Shown here: positions 44,309 to 54,035 of the stretch, in pieces
Position numbering within the stretch: the stretch's first letter is position 1
Layout: the number at the start of each line of letters is the position of its first letter
Origin: an uncultured Clostridia bacterium
GTDB taxonomy: Bacteria; Bacillota; Clostridia; Oscillospirales; Acutalibacteraceae
Length of the DNA: 59,082 bases
Assembly (NCBI GenBank): GCA_904399395.1
Contig: CAJFPJ010000071.1
Span: 1 to 59,082 of the forward strand
Reading direction: 5' to 3'
Notes under the pieces: model-generated
What the model saw: the letters and a program-made list of their open reading frames with translations, nothing else
The model's database searches: none
Told to the model about the DNA's origin: nothing
Program-made: the position numbers and the translations under genes

Positions 44309-45142
44309 TTGGCTGCTGAATATGCACAAACCCAGAGCACACAGGATCCAAATCAGGGCGCCTTTGTCGCCTATGGGATCCTGCAGAAGGCACGGAAAAA
44401 CGGCCGGTTTACTGGCCTCAACTTTATTCGCAACCTGACTACGGAATTCATGGAGCTTCACGGTGACCGCAGATTTGCCGACGACCCGGCAATCGTAGGC
44501 GGCGTGGCCCGCCTTTTGGGCATGCCGATAACAGTAATTGCTCACGAAAAGGGCGGTGATCTGAACGATAAAGCCCGGCGAAACTTTGGTTCCGCTCATC
44601 CGGAAGGCTACCGGAAAGCATTACGACTCATGAAGCAGGCGGAAAAATTCAAAAGGCCCGTCCTCTGTATCGTAGATACAGCGGGAGCTTTCTGCGGCAT
44701 CGGCGCCGAAGCCCGAGGTGAAGGTTCCGCTATTGCAGAAAATCTCATGGAAATGATGACTCTCAAAACTCCCATTCTCTCCCTCTTTATCGGGGAAGGA
44801 GGCAGCGGAGGCGCTTTAGCCCTGGCTGTGGCGGATCAAGTGTGGATGCTGGAAAATTCCGTCTATTCCGTCATCAGCCCTGAAGGCTGCGCCAGCATTC
44901 TGTGGAAGGATGCCGGAAAAGTGAAGGAGGCCTGCGAATGTCTGCGCATGACTGCTCCCGATCTTTTGGAGCTGGGAGCTATTGAGCGCATCATTCCGGA
45001 GACTGAGGAACACGGCGAGATGTATTCTCTTCTCCGGCAGGAAATTTCCAACGAATTCCACAGGCTGAAAGCTCTTTCTCCAGAGGAGCTCTGCCGGAGC
45101 CGCTACCAGAGATTCCGTAAAATGGGGGTGTATGGAGAATGA
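44309..45142 (+). CDS. accA: Acetyl-CoA carboxylase carboxyltransferase subunit alpha
   Basis: Partner of AccD. 277 residues with ELHGDRRFADDPAIVGG, GSAHPEGYRKALRLM, DTAGAFCGIGAEARGE and SPEGCASILWKD. The start is TTG at 44309, supported by GGGGAGGTG 6-8 bases upstream and the 3-base gap after accD. A rare start codon may trim its translation relative to accD. Overlaps the DegV gene by 4 bases. Confidence 0.96.
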   Translation: MAAEYAQTQSTQDPNQGAFVAYGILQKARKNGRFTGLNFIRNLTTEFMELHGDRRFADDPAIVGGVARLLGMPITVIAHEKGGDLNDKARRNFGSAHPEGYRKALRLMKQAEKFKRPVLCIVDTAGAFCGIGAEARGEGSAIAENLMEMMTLKTPILSLFIGEGGSGGALALAVADQVWMLENSVYSVISPEGCASILWKDAGKVKEACECLRMTAPDLLELGAIERIIPETEEHGEMYSLLRQEISNEFHRLKALSPEELCRSRYQRFRKMGVYGE

Positions 45143-45972
45143 TTGCCCTTGTAACAGACAGCACCGCCTGTCTTACACCGGAAGACGCCCGGCGGCTGAA
45201 TGCTCATGTTGTCCCCCACACGTATACAGATGGTTCCCATATCTATGCGGAAAACTATTCGGGAGAAAATGGTGGGTTCCGGCAGCTATTGGAAGAAAAG
45301 GACTGCTCGACCGTGCAGTGCAGCATATCCTCCTTTCAAGCAGCTTTTGAGGGCCTTTTGCAGCGGGGCTACGACGTTCTATGCCTTGTGATTTCTTCCC
45401 GTTTGAGCGGGGCTTATTCAAGCGCCAAGGCTGCTGCCCTCTCTCTCTGTTCTCACCGGCGGTATACAGGGCGCATTCAAGTGGTCGATTCCCACACAAC
45501 GGCCGGCGCTCTCCGCTTCCTTTTGGGAAAAGCCCGCTCCCTGGCAGCTCAAGGTCTTTCTTTAGAAAAACTGGCCCGGGCTTGTGAAGAAGCCCGGGAA
45601 AAGGCTGGTCTGGCTTTCTCTGTGGATACGATGGAGCGACTTCGGAAAAGCGGACGACTGGGAATCGTGCGCCAATCGGTGAATACAATTCTGAATCGAA
45701 AGCCTATCCTGGTCCTGCAGAATGGAGCTATCTCCTGCCATGAAATGGCCAGAGGAAAGGCAAACCAGGCTGCAGCTCTAACAGAAATCATTTCCTCCAA
45801 AGCAAAAGCTGTGACCCTGCACTATTTTGAAAATTCCCAGCATCTGCAGCCGCTGGTGGCCGCTATACGCCTGCGGTTTTCCAATATTCCCATGACTTTT
45901 CGGGAGTTGGGGCCTGTGCTGGGCATCCATATCGGGACAAGCGCCGTGGCCGTATCTTGGGAAGAAGAATAA
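45139..45972 (+). CDS. DegV family fatty-acid-binding protein (FakB-like)
   Basis: A 277-residue DegV-fold protein: IALVTDSTACLTPEDARR start, SSRLSGAYSSAKAAA, VVDSHTTAGALRFLLGKA and GPVLGIHIGTSAVAV end. DegV/FakB proteins hold a fatty acid for phosphorylation by FakA. Its place as the last gene of the fab/acc operon, with an ATGA overlap, links uptake of host fatty acids to endogenous synthesis. No fakA lies in the window. Confidence 0.92.
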   Translation: MIALVTDSTACLTPEDARRLNAHVVPHTYTDGSHIYAENYSGENGGFRQLLEEKDCSTVQCSISSFQAAFEGLLQRGYDVLCLVISSRLSGAYSSAKAAALSLCSHRRYTGRIQVVDSHTTAGALRFLLGKARSLAAQGLSLEKLARACEEAREKAGLAFSVDTMERLRKSGRLGIVRQSVNTILNRKPILVLQNGAISCHEMARGKANQAAALTEIISSKAKAVTLHYFENSQHLQPLVAAIRLRFSNIPMTFRELGPVLGIHIGTSAVAVSWEEE

Positions 45973-46016
45973 TGTTAAAAATGGAGGACGGAAATCCGTC
46001 CTCCATTTTTAACATT
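45971..46016. terminator. Bidirectional terminator
   Basis: Perfect ~21-base palindrome (AATGTTAAAAATGGAGGACGG and its complement) around an AAAT loop, ending the fab operon (+) and the YbjQ-like gene (-). Confidence 0.9.
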
Positions 46017-46064
46017 ATTCTGCCACTCTGCTTTTCAGAAAAAGTCTCAGCCTAAAAGGCCTGT

Positions 46065-46322
46065 TCAAGTATTGAATTTCACTGCAGTTCCATACACAAA
46101 CACAGTGACTCTGTTGGTTATGCTCACCTGAAAGCGTGTGTTCATAATGGCATCCGCTCCGTAGCGGGAAGCCTCCATGCACATATTGGATATCGCCTGA
46201 TTCTTGCAAGTGTTGGTAATTTCATCCTGAATCATGTAGTTGTTCACAGATGAGCTCACACCCGTCACCAGCGAAATGGGAGTATACTCCCTGCCGATGC
46301 TCTCTGTATTGAAAACATACAT
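46065..46322 (-). CDS. YbjQ/UPF0145 (DUF74) family protein
   Basis: An 85-residue protein matching the pentamer-forming YbjQ family (putative heavy-metal-binding domain): SIGREYTPISLVTGVSSS at the start, ASRYGADAIMNTRFQVS in the middle and VFVYGTAVKF at the end. Function unproven. Convergent with the fab operon and single. Confidence 0.8.
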   Translation of the reverse strand: MYVFNTESIGREYTPISLVTGVSSSVNNYMIQDEITNTCKNQAISNMCMEASRYGADAIMNTRFQVSITNRVTVFVYGTAVKFNT

Positions 46323-46693
46323 TACTTTCCCCTCCGTCTCCCGAGGTTCCGCTCATTCCCTAGAAACCCCTTTTCTTTTAGTATATATGGCGCAACCAAG
46401 AATGTCAACGCGAAGAGTATTAAGGATTTTAATTCCGGATAGCAAATAAATATTTCTGCAAGATTGGTATATGCACATATGGGTGTAATCAATTCTCATG
46501 AAAACGCAAAACCATATCATGCCAAATCTGGCCCCCATAAACGAATTCAGAAACGCCTTCATTTTTAACACTTGCACATATAATAGCCGGACCAAATAAC
46601 TTCCATGCAGGCGGTTCTTTCATACGGCTGGAATAAATATTTCTCTTATAGCAGGAAAGGGGCTCCTATGCAAGGAACACCTTTCCTATTTGT
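46323..46693. other. Intergenic stretch, no gene seen
   Basis: AT-rich with short frames only. No convincing terminator for the DUF5695-like gene to its right was found here. Confidence 0.4.
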
Positions 46694-49534
46694 TCAATTT
46701 TTACACTCTGCCGGGATCCGCCTTTTCTTTTTCAGAAGAAGTCTTACAGAAGGAGCAGTCGCACAGATAGCAAATTCCATCTCTCCAGAATCCGTTATCC
46801 TTCCTTTTACCTGCTTTTCATCTGCATAAAGTTGGTAATCAGCCCCCGCAGGGCCAATATGCAAGGAAATATCCCTGCCCTGAACCTGGGTGCAATCCAA
46901 AACAAAAGAGAGCATGGAGCCGTCCTTTTTTGCCAAAATAGGCGTTTCCTCTGCAATTTTGCCCCGGTTTACCTCCACATGGAGCCTGCCCGCATTCGTT
47001 ACCAAATGAATCCTTCTGCGAACAGCTTCACGGGAATCGAACAGCACTTCAGTTGCTCTTTCTTCCAGAAGTCTGCCGCCGTAAACTGTCCAGCCGAAAA
47101 TTGGATCCTCCGCCAAAATGGTGGCCATGCATCTGAGGCCACCGGAAAAACCCAGGTCGATTTCACAGGAATAGGGCCAGCACCCTCTGTGATGAGGAAC
47201 AGAAAGCCAGGTCACACCATAAGGAGCAGGCTCAAAACCGCCGCCGGCCGCGCCGTCGTTTTTCTCGCCGGGGAACCAGTATCCATAGCCGCTCTCTTCA
47301 TCCCCGCAGTTCATCAAAGCCCAGGAACTCAGGGCGCTTCCATACCCCAGCCTCAGCAGCTCATAGGGATCTGCTTCATACCGGAGAGCCTGGTCCAGTA
47401 AAGCCCAGCCGCCCATCTGAGACATATAGGAAAGGGTATAGGTGCTGTTTCTTCCCCGGTAATCGCTTCCGTACCAATAATAAGCAGGTTCAATGGTTCC
47501 CCGGCAGGATACGTTATACTGCATCTGCTTCTGCATATATTCCATAACAATTGGCAGCGGCATCCGGTTCCGCCTTTTGAAGACATCCTTATCCTCCGCC
47601 CGGAAGGCCGTGGTATACGAGGCGTTTTTCAGCGCGTATTTCGCTACGGCATAGGAAGTCTCGAAATTTGTAGTATCGATTGCGATCTCCGAAACGAAGG
47701 GATCCTTCATCTCCATAATGAAATACCGTGCCTTCCGGGACCAATGTCCCTCCAGTTCCTCCGCCCACTCTGTTTTTCCATTTGCTCGAAGGGCCTCTAT
47801 AATATCGGGGATCACGCACTCATTGTAAAGTCCCAAGGAATCGGCGCTCCAGCCGTCCAAGGCGAGAGGCCACGTAAAGAGAGCAACAGCCGTTTTATAC
47901 GCCCTTTCCAGATACACTAGGGCCGTAAGACGGGTGCGGATGCCGGGGTAATCTGATGCCACGTGATACATATTGTAATACATGAGAATGATATGGGGGT
48001 AGTCGTAGATCCGCCAGATATGATTCATAGAAGGGGTGAATAATGCGATTCCCAGCCCTGTATCCTCCCCCTGCCTGTGTACGTGCCAGTTGGGGATTCC
48101 CAGTATACCATAGGGATGCTCCTCGTCATCCCGCAGCTGAAGGCCGCCCCAGACAAAATATTCGATATATTCATCCATGGCATCTACCTGAGATTGCACC
48201 GGCTGTTCCGCAATCTTAGAGGAAAGGAAGGCAGGTTTGGAAAGGCCCGGGTCATCGCTGCAAATGGCATAAATAAACCAACCGTTCAGCTTATCGTGTT
48301 TATCGGGCGTAACCTCCTCTTGCGCTTCCGAATCCCATTCGCAGAGAAGACCTCTGTACCATTTTTCCGGATCATGGCACTGGTGTTTTTCCAGGAAGGA
48401 AGCTCGTTTTTCCAGAAGCTCCTCTAAGGGGAGAGTGATAAAATACTCCACCGCCATCCATTTCCTGCCGCCATCGTAAGAAAGGCGTATGCAATTCTCT
48501 CCCAGGTGAGAAAAGGCCAGATCATAGAGGCGGTATCCACCCCGTTCCCCCACATAGGCAATTTTAGTTTCCTGGGGATATTCCGCAAGCAGCTTTACAT
48601 CCGGATAGTTTCCTCTCAGAGCCAGCCTGGCTTTCATATTTCGAGGGATGGTATATCCCGGGACGCTGCGCACATCCCAGGAGCCGTTTTCCGCCAGGGC
48701 GTTTCTGGCCTCCTGATCGTCCCACACCCAAATAAATTTCCAGGTATACACAGCTTCTTCTCCCGGAGCCAACTGCCGGGTGGTGGGGGTATGGCGCAGG
48801 CGGGTTCCCATTTTTTTCGCCCGGGATGCGGCCTTCTCCGAATGGATAAAAAGATTGGTGTAGGTTTCAGGCGAGCAATTGCTGATGGAACCTTCCACCT
48901 CCTCATAGCGGGCAAAACGGCCTTCCTTCAGTTCCCAGTATTCAAAGCCGGTATCCCCTTCTGGAATCATTAAGATATGAGGTCCCTTGCCGTCACACCG
49001 TTTCAGCAAAGAGAAGGAACCGTTTCCGCCTACGAAATGGTGGCCTATCACCTTCCTTCCGGAGTCCTCTTCCCATACAAAGCTGGAATTTGTGGGGAGA
49101 AATACACTCAGATCTGTGATCTCCGCTTCTTTTTCGGATATATTCTGCATCCGCAGAGTCTGCCGGAGAGCATCTCCGGCAATCTCGTATTCCATAGAAG
49201 CAGAAAGAGAAGCATCCTGAAAAGAGAACGAGACTTTCTGCCCGCCCTCCAAAATCTGATATGCTCCGGGTGTGGACTCAAAAAATACCGGCGGCTCCTC
49301 TTTGGAGCCGATGGATCCCTTCCGTTCCCAGTATTTCTCAATGGGATCATTAGGGGAAAGCTTTTCCTCTCTTGCGCCGATCCTATATTCGATCTCTGCA
49401 GTGGCGTATGCCTGCCCGCTGCGGAAAAACTGCGTTTCCCGTTTCTCACCAGGCTTTTCAAGGGAATGAATACCGAAAGCGGAAACGTCCGCACTCATTC
49501 CAGAACCGGAAAGATAATAATGCTTAATAGCCAT
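46694..49534 (-). CDS. Large DUF5695-like protein, putative glycan-active enzyme (paralog 2)
   Basis: A 946-residue protein without signal peptide. Two beta-rich N-terminal domains (galactose-mutarotase/super-sandwich look) precede an alpha-helical, toroid-like domain with YDYPHIILMYYNMYHVA, GLYNECVIPDIIEAL, GYWFPGEKNDGAAGGGFEPAPYG and DLGFSGGLRCMA. This layout is shared by several glycoside hydrolase and lyase families and matches what I recall of DUF5695. It is a clear paralog of the protein encoded at 49659-52955. It sits at the end of a sugar ABC operon, so intracellular breakdown of an imported glycan is likely. ATG at 49534 is preceded by AAAGGAGGT. Confidence 0.75.
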   Translation of the reverse strand: MAIKHYYLSGSGMSADVSAFGIHSLEKPGEKRETQFFRSGQAYATAEIEYRIGAREEKLSPNDPIEKYWERKGSIGSKEEPPVFFESTPGAYQILEGGQKVSFSFQDASLSASMEYEIAGDALRQTLRMQNISEKEAEITDLSVFLPTNSSFVWEEDSGRKVIGHHFVGGNGSFSLLKRCDGKGPHILMIPEGDTGFEYWELKEGRFARYEEVEGSISNCSPETYTNLFIHSEKAASRAKKMGTRLRHTPTTRQLAPGEEAVYTWKFIWVWDDQEARNALAENGSWDVRSVPGYTIPRNMKARLALRGNYPDVKLLAEYPQETKIAYVGERGGYRLYDLAFSHLGENCIRLSYDGGRKWMAVEYFITLPLEELLEKRASFLEKHQCHDPEKWYRGLLCEWDSEAQEEVTPDKHDKLNGWFIYAICSDDPGLSKPAFLSSKIAEQPVQSQVDAMDEYIEYFVWGGLQLRDDEEHPYGILGIPNWHVHRQGEDTGLGIALFTPSMNHIWRIYDYPHIILMYYNMYHVASDYPGIRTRLTALVYLERAYKTAVALFTWPLALDGWSADSLGLYNECVIPDIIEALRANGKTEWAEELEGHWSRKARYFIMEMKDPFVSEIAIDTTNFETSYAVAKYALKNASYTTAFRAEDKDVFKRRNRMPLPIVMEYMQKQMQYNVSCRGTIEPAYYWYGSDYRGRNSTYTLSYMSQMGGWALLDQALRYEADPYELLRLGYGSALSSWALMNCGDEESGYGYWFPGEKNDGAAGGGFEPAPYGVTWLSVPHHRGCWPYSCEIDLGFSGGLRCMATILAEDPIFGWTVYGGRLLEERATEVLFDSREAVRRRIHLVTNAGRLHVEVNRGKIAEETPILAKKDGSMLSFVLDCTQVQGRDISLHIGPAGADYQLYADEKQVKGRITDSGEMEFAICATAPSVRLLLKKKRRIPAECKN

Positions 49535-49565
49535 ATTTCGTACCTCCTTTACCAACCTTTACTGA

Positions 49566-49598
49566 AAAGGCCCGGAGGCAGATTTGCCGCCTCCGGAC
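49566..49598 (-). terminator. Hairpin between the two DUF5695-like genes
   Basis: TCCGGAGGCGGCA / TGCCTCCGGGC on the minus strand, then CCTTTTC. A weak T-run suggests attenuation or message processing rather than a full stop. Confidence 0.5.
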
Positions 49599-49658
49599 CC
49601 AAACCGGCCGTACTTTATCATTTCGGCCACTTATTACTGTTTAAGTATCACGTTTCCT

Positions 49659-52600
49659 TTACTCAGCCTTCTCTATCCGGATACAAAGCTCACTGTCATC
49701 ATGAAGGACATATTTGACCTCTGTTCCCTTCATGCCATTGACGGAAATCTTATCCTCTCCGCTGTGGGTGGAAACTACTGCATGGGCATATGCAGGAGAA
49801 ACATCCCGCAGGGAAATTCGGATACTCCCATCTTTAGCCAAGCGGATATCCTTCATATGGGCGCTGTAAAGTTCCACGTGGATCCGATCATCCTGGCTGG
49901 CTATGATATGGAACCGGCGTGCCACGCCATCTGTGGGGATAATATGACGTTCCCCATCCTTTTCTTCCATAAGGCCGCCATAAAGGGTTTCACCGAAATC
50001 GGGATCCGCCGCCAGGACAACAGAAGCTCCGCGCAGATAGCCGCAGTGACCCAAGTCCGTTTCACAGCCGTAGATCCACGCTCCTCTCTGATGGTTCTGG
50101 CCCAGCCAGGTCTTTCCATAGGGAGCAGCCTCAAAACCGCCGCTGGTGGCCCCATCGTTCTCCTTGCCCGGGAACCAGTAGCCGTAATTACTTTCTTCAT
50201 CTCCGGCATTGAGGATTGCCCAGGTGCTCATAAGGGATGTATACGCCAGGCGCAGAAGCTCAAAGGGAGATTCCGAGCTATACAACGCATCCTGCAGAAG
50301 AGCCCAGCCTCCCATCTGCGCCATATACCCCAAGGTATACCGGGTGCTGTCACCCCGAATATCACTGCCTGTGATGTAATAGGCGTTTTCCACAAATCCA
50401 CGGCAGGCGATATTGCAGGAGCGCTGATATTGATCAAATGCCTCCACCTGGGATGCCGTGTAGGTGTATACGCTGCCTCCCTCAGAGGAATAGAGGCCGC
50501 AGGCGTGCTTTCTGCCCCAATCTACGATGGCCTGGGTGGATTCAAATCCCGTAGTGTCAAAGGAATATTCCGAACCGAATAGATCCTTGTTTTCACGGAT
50601 AAAGAATTCCGTCTTATGATGCCAGTGGTATTCCAGCCTGCGGGCCTTCACTTCCATCCCTTCCCGGCGAAGGGCATCTATGGCGTCTGCGATGGCCAGC
50701 TCGTTATAGAAACCCGTCACATAGGGGGACCAGTATCCGTCGGTCCATTCATAGCTCTGCTCGATTTCCATGGGATACTGATACATGGCTAGATAAGTGC
50801 CATAGGCTCTCTGCAGATATTCCGTTGCCGAAAGCTTCATAGGAATTTGAGGATTGCTTCGGGCAATTTCATACATTTTCAGATACATGAGGGCAATATG
50901 GGGATAGTCGTACACTCTCCATACATGCAGAAGATCGGTGGCATTCAGATTTTTACGGTTTCGCAGGGTATACCAATCCGGAATTCCATAAATGGCATAG
51001 GGGTAATCGTCCGTATCCTTTCTCTGCAGCCCACCCCACACAAAATGTTCGATATAATCATCCAGGGCCCGAATCTCCGCCTCATTGGGAATATCTGCAT
51101 TCTTAGCCGCCAAGAAAGCCGGCTTAGAAAGGCCCGGGTCGTCACAGGTCACCTCATAGATACGCCAGCCCTCAATTTCATCGTAATGATCGGGATCCAA
51201 AAGGGCGCCTGTTTTGGTATTGCGCTCACGCAGAAGGCCGTTATACCACTTTTCCTCATCGAGGATCTGACACCGCCGGATATAGTCGGAACGGCGTTCC
51301 AACAGCTCCGCCACCGGCAGTGTGGAGAACATCTCCAGATATCCCTCCCGGCCGTCTCCGTATCGCAAAGTCAGGAGGTTCTCGCCCAGGCGGTGGAACT
51401 TCACTTCGTAAAGGAAGCTTTCTCCCTCATGGGAAACAAGACGGATCTCCGTATTTTCAGGGTGCTCCGCAGCCAGTTCTATATTGTCATAAGCGCCGCG
51501 AAGAAGGAGCCTGGCCGCATGGTCTCTGGGCACGGTAAGACCCGGAACAGCCTGCACATCAATCTTTCCCTCACGAATAAGCACTCTGCGCGCTTCTTCG
51601 TAATTTTCCACCCACTGAAAGGTAAAGCCGAATTCTTTCTTTTCCCCCGGCCCAAGGCTGCAGGTGCTGGTGGGAAGGCGCCACCTTCCTCCATCCTGCT
51701 GGCGGGCATGGAGGGCTGCTCCGGAACCGTAGATATATGCAGAATACACGCCCTTATACCGCTCTTCTCTTTCTGTAAGCTCAAAGAACTCCAGACGTGT
51801 TCCCTCTTCGGGCAGGAACAGCATATAGGGGCCCTTTCCATCGCAGGGTGTGCACAGGAAGAAGGAGTTATCCCCGGCCACCTGGCTGTGTCGCAGCATC
51901 CTCTCCGCCGCATTCACTCCCCAATCCATCCGGTTGTTTATGGGGAATGGCACTCGCAGATCCTCAATCACTGCTGCAGAATCCCCTGTATTTTCCACAG
52001 AAAGCCGATAAAGAAGCTTTTCACCCTTGAGCTGGAAACGGATAGAAACTAAAAGACCATCTTTTGAGAAGGAAAGACCGTTCTTCCCACAGTTAGAGGC
52101 AAGCTCCTCCGCCGTGCAAAGACGCCGGCCGTCCTCTGTACGCACCTCTACATCGCCGAAAGCCACCTTAGAGTCGAAGACCTCCACGCTGCCTTTTGTC
52201 CTGCGCAGACTGGAAAGACGCCCATTTTTCAAAACTGCGCTGTGGCTGGCATTGGTGAGCTCCCGGAAGGTATCCAGAAGAAGGGGATCTTTGGAAAAGC
52301 GATACGAAATAGTCCGCGTGCCATTGACTCCCGCCTCCAAAGTATTGGGCACACGGCCCAAACGCATCAGATAGCTGGCGGTCTCCTGAGAATTGGCGCT
52401 CACTGCCAGAAAGAATTGCCACTGGGCAGATTTTCCTGCGGGCAGCACAAGAGCGCGGGAAGGATTCCTCCACACAGCCCCCTCATAACAGGTCTGTTTT
52501 TTGCGCTTTTGTGCATACAGATAGCACCTGTAAACGCCATCTTCGCACCTTGCTTCACAAAGCTCCAACTGTGTCTCTCCGTAAGGCATCACCAGGAGGG

Positions 52601-52955
52601 AACTTCCCCCGCAATTCTGAATGGGGTGGGAGATATAGTAGTCGTCAGCATCATAAAAAATAGTCCCCCTGTCTGTGTAAACGCCCGTAGCCGGAATATC
52701 CAGATACAGATCTGCAAGCTGTATGGATTCTTTCCCGCTATTATGCAGAACTACCGTAAAGCTCAGAATATCCTCCCCGGCCAATTCAAAGCTTCCTTGG
52801 GCAGTCAGGCCCGCCTGCTGAAAATCCACAGGGCCCTCCTCGCCTTCTATTTCTGCATGAAGGTTCTCAGCTGCCAGCAAAACCGGAGCGGAGATTTCCT
52901 CTCCGTTTTTCCACCGGCAACCTTTCCATTTTTCCTTTTCAAACAACCATTCCAT
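49659..52955 (-). CDS. Large DUF5695-like protein, putative glycan-active enzyme (paralog 1)
   Basis: A 1098-residue protein without signal peptide. The C-terminal ~650 residues parallel its neighbour: CDDPGLSKPAFLAAKNADIP versus CSDDPGLSKPAFLSSKIAEQ, YIEHFVWGGLQ versus YIEYFVWGGLQ, SNYGYWFPGKENDGA versus SGYGYWFPGEKNDGA. It has an extra N-terminal beta-sandwich region. Acidic and aromatic clusters in the helical domain are probable active-site elements, but catalytic residues cannot be assigned. GGAAAGGAGC precedes the ATG. Confidence 0.75.
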   Translation of the reverse strand: MEWLFEKEKWKGCRWKNGEEISAPVLLAAENLHAEIEGEEGPVDFQQAGLTAQGSFELAGEDILSFTVVLHNSGKESIQLADLYLDIPATGVYTDRGTIFYDADDYYISHPIQNCGGSSLLVMPYGETQLELCEARCEDGVYRCYLYAQKRKKQTCYEGAVWRNPSRALVLPAGKSAQWQFFLAVSANSQETASYLMRLGRVPNTLEAGVNGTRTISYRFSKDPLLLDTFRELTNASHSAVLKNGRLSSLRRTKGSVEVFDSKVAFGDVEVRTEDGRRLCTAEELASNCGKNGLSFSKDGLLVSIRFQLKGEKLLYRLSVENTGDSAAVIEDLRVPFPINNRMDWGVNAAERMLRHSQVAGDNSFFLCTPCDGKGPYMLFLPEEGTRLEFFELTEREERYKGVYSAYIYGSGAALHARQQDGGRWRLPTSTCSLGPGEKKEFGFTFQWVENYEEARRVLIREGKIDVQAVPGLTVPRDHAARLLLRGAYDNIELAAEHPENTEIRLVSHEGESFLYEVKFHRLGENLLTLRYGDGREGYLEMFSTLPVAELLERRSDYIRRCQILDEEKWYNGLLRERNTKTGALLDPDHYDEIEGWRIYEVTCDDPGLSKPAFLAAKNADIPNEAEIRALDDYIEHFVWGGLQRKDTDDYPYAIYGIPDWYTLRNRKNLNATDLLHVWRVYDYPHIALMYLKMYEIARSNPQIPMKLSATEYLQRAYGTYLAMYQYPMEIEQSYEWTDGYWSPYVTGFYNELAIADAIDALRREGMEVKARRLEYHWHHKTEFFIRENKDLFGSEYSFDTTGFESTQAIVDWGRKHACGLYSSEGGSVYTYTASQVEAFDQYQRSCNIACRGFVENAYYITGSDIRGDSTRYTLGYMAQMGGWALLQDALYSSESPFELLRLAYTSLMSTWAILNAGDEESNYGYWFPGKENDGATSGGFEAAPYGKTWLGQNHQRGAWIYGCETDLGHCGYLRGASVVLAADPDFGETLYGGLMEEKDGERHIIPTDGVARRFHIIASQDDRIHVELYSAHMKDIRLAKDGSIRISLRDVSPAYAHAVVSTHSGEDKISVNGMKGTEVKYVLHDDSELCIRIEKAE

Positions 52956-53039
52956 TGATAAAAGCTCCTTTCCGGCCCGCCCCTAGGAGCGCCAGCCAGC
53001 AATATCGTGAGTGTATAGCTGATATCCGGTAAAACCCGG

Positions 53040-53072
53040 AAACCGGCAATTCCTTTGGGGAACTGCCGGTTC
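53040..53072 (-). terminator. Intercistronic hairpin after the permease genes
   Basis: AACCGGCAGTTCC / GGAATTGCCGGTT on the minus strand followed by TCCGGGTTTT. It lies between the transporter and enzyme genes; likely attenuates or protects message ends. Confidence 0.5.
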
Positions 53073-53107
53073 AGTTGTATAGTAAGGATCCGGAAGACTA
53101 TGGAAGG

Positions 53108-54022
53108 CTATCCTTTCACAGCTCCCAGGGAGATACCTCCCACAAAATACCACTGGAAGAAAGGATAAATGATTGCAATAGGGATCGTGACCACCATAGT
53201 TGTAGCCGCACGGATCGTGGTGGTGGTAAGCATCTTGAAAGCTTCGTTTACATTGGAGCTCATCAGATCCTTGGCAATCTCCGACTTCATCAGCAGCCGG
53301 CGCAGGGTCATCTGCAAGGTATCATAATCGCCCGAAGCGTTATATACCATTACGTCGAACCAGCTGTTCCAGTGATTTACGCCTGTGATGACCGCCAAAG
53401 CTGCGAAAACCGGCACACTGATGGGGAAAATAATGCGTGCGAAGATTGTCAATTCCCCCGCCCCATCCAGCCGGGCGGATTCCATAAGCGCATCGGGCTG
53501 GTTTTCGATATAGGAAGTAATCATCAAGACATTCCAGCCGGAAATCAGGCCGGGAAGCCAATAAACCGTAAAGGTATCCAGCAGATTGAGCTCATTATAT
53601 AGAATATAGGTGGGTATGAGCCCCATGGGGATACACATTGTCAACACTGTAATGAGCCGCATGAATTTTTTCCCTTTGAAGGACTTCTGCGCCAGGACAT
53701 ATCCCAGGATACCGCAGGCTGCCAGGTTTGTCACCGTGCCTATCACCACACGGAGGAGCGAGACGATAACACTTCTGCCGAATCCCGCTACTGTCACCAC
53801 ATACTCATAGTTCGACCAGATGAACTCTCTGGGCCACCAGTAAATTCCTCCTCTTACTGCATCGGTTCCCTCATTCAAAGAAAGGATGAGTTGATTCCAA
53901 AACGGATAGAAGAAAAGGAAAAAGAATACAACGGAGAGAATGACATTAAAAATATCAAATACCGTCCCCGCCTTTGTCTTTTTTATATAAAATAGGACGC
54001 TTGTTAGACGCCATTGGAACAT
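53108..54022 (-). CDS. Carbohydrate ABC transporter permease (LplC/YtcP-like)
   Basis: A 304-residue permease with six hydrophobic segments and the cytoplasmic EAA loop (ENQPDALMESARLDGAGE). FFFLFFYPFWNQLILSLNEG and the KG C-terminus (GGISLGAVKG) are typical of the second permease in LplB/LplC oligosaccharide systems. The ATG at 54022 is chosen for the AGGAGAGGAG just upstream; the frame remains open 27 codons into the preceding gene. The ATPase would be a shared MsmK-like protein encoded elsewhere. Confidence 0.93.
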   Translation of the reverse strand: MFQWRLTSVLFYIKKTKAGTVFDIFNVILSVVFFFLFFYPFWNQLILSLNEGTDAVRGGIYWWPREFIWSNYEYVVTVAGFGRSVIVSLLRVVIGTVTNLAACGILGYVLAQKSFKGKKFMRLITVLTMCIPMGLIPTYILYNELNLLDTFTVYWLPGLISGWNVLMITSYIENQPDALMESARLDGAGELTIFARIIFPISVPVFAALAVITGVNHWNSWFDVMVYNASGDYDTLQMTLRRLLMKSEIAKDLMSSNVNEAFKMLTTTTIRAATTMVVTIPIAIIYPFFQWYFVGGISLGAVKG

Positions 54023-54035
54023 CTCTCCTCTCCTA

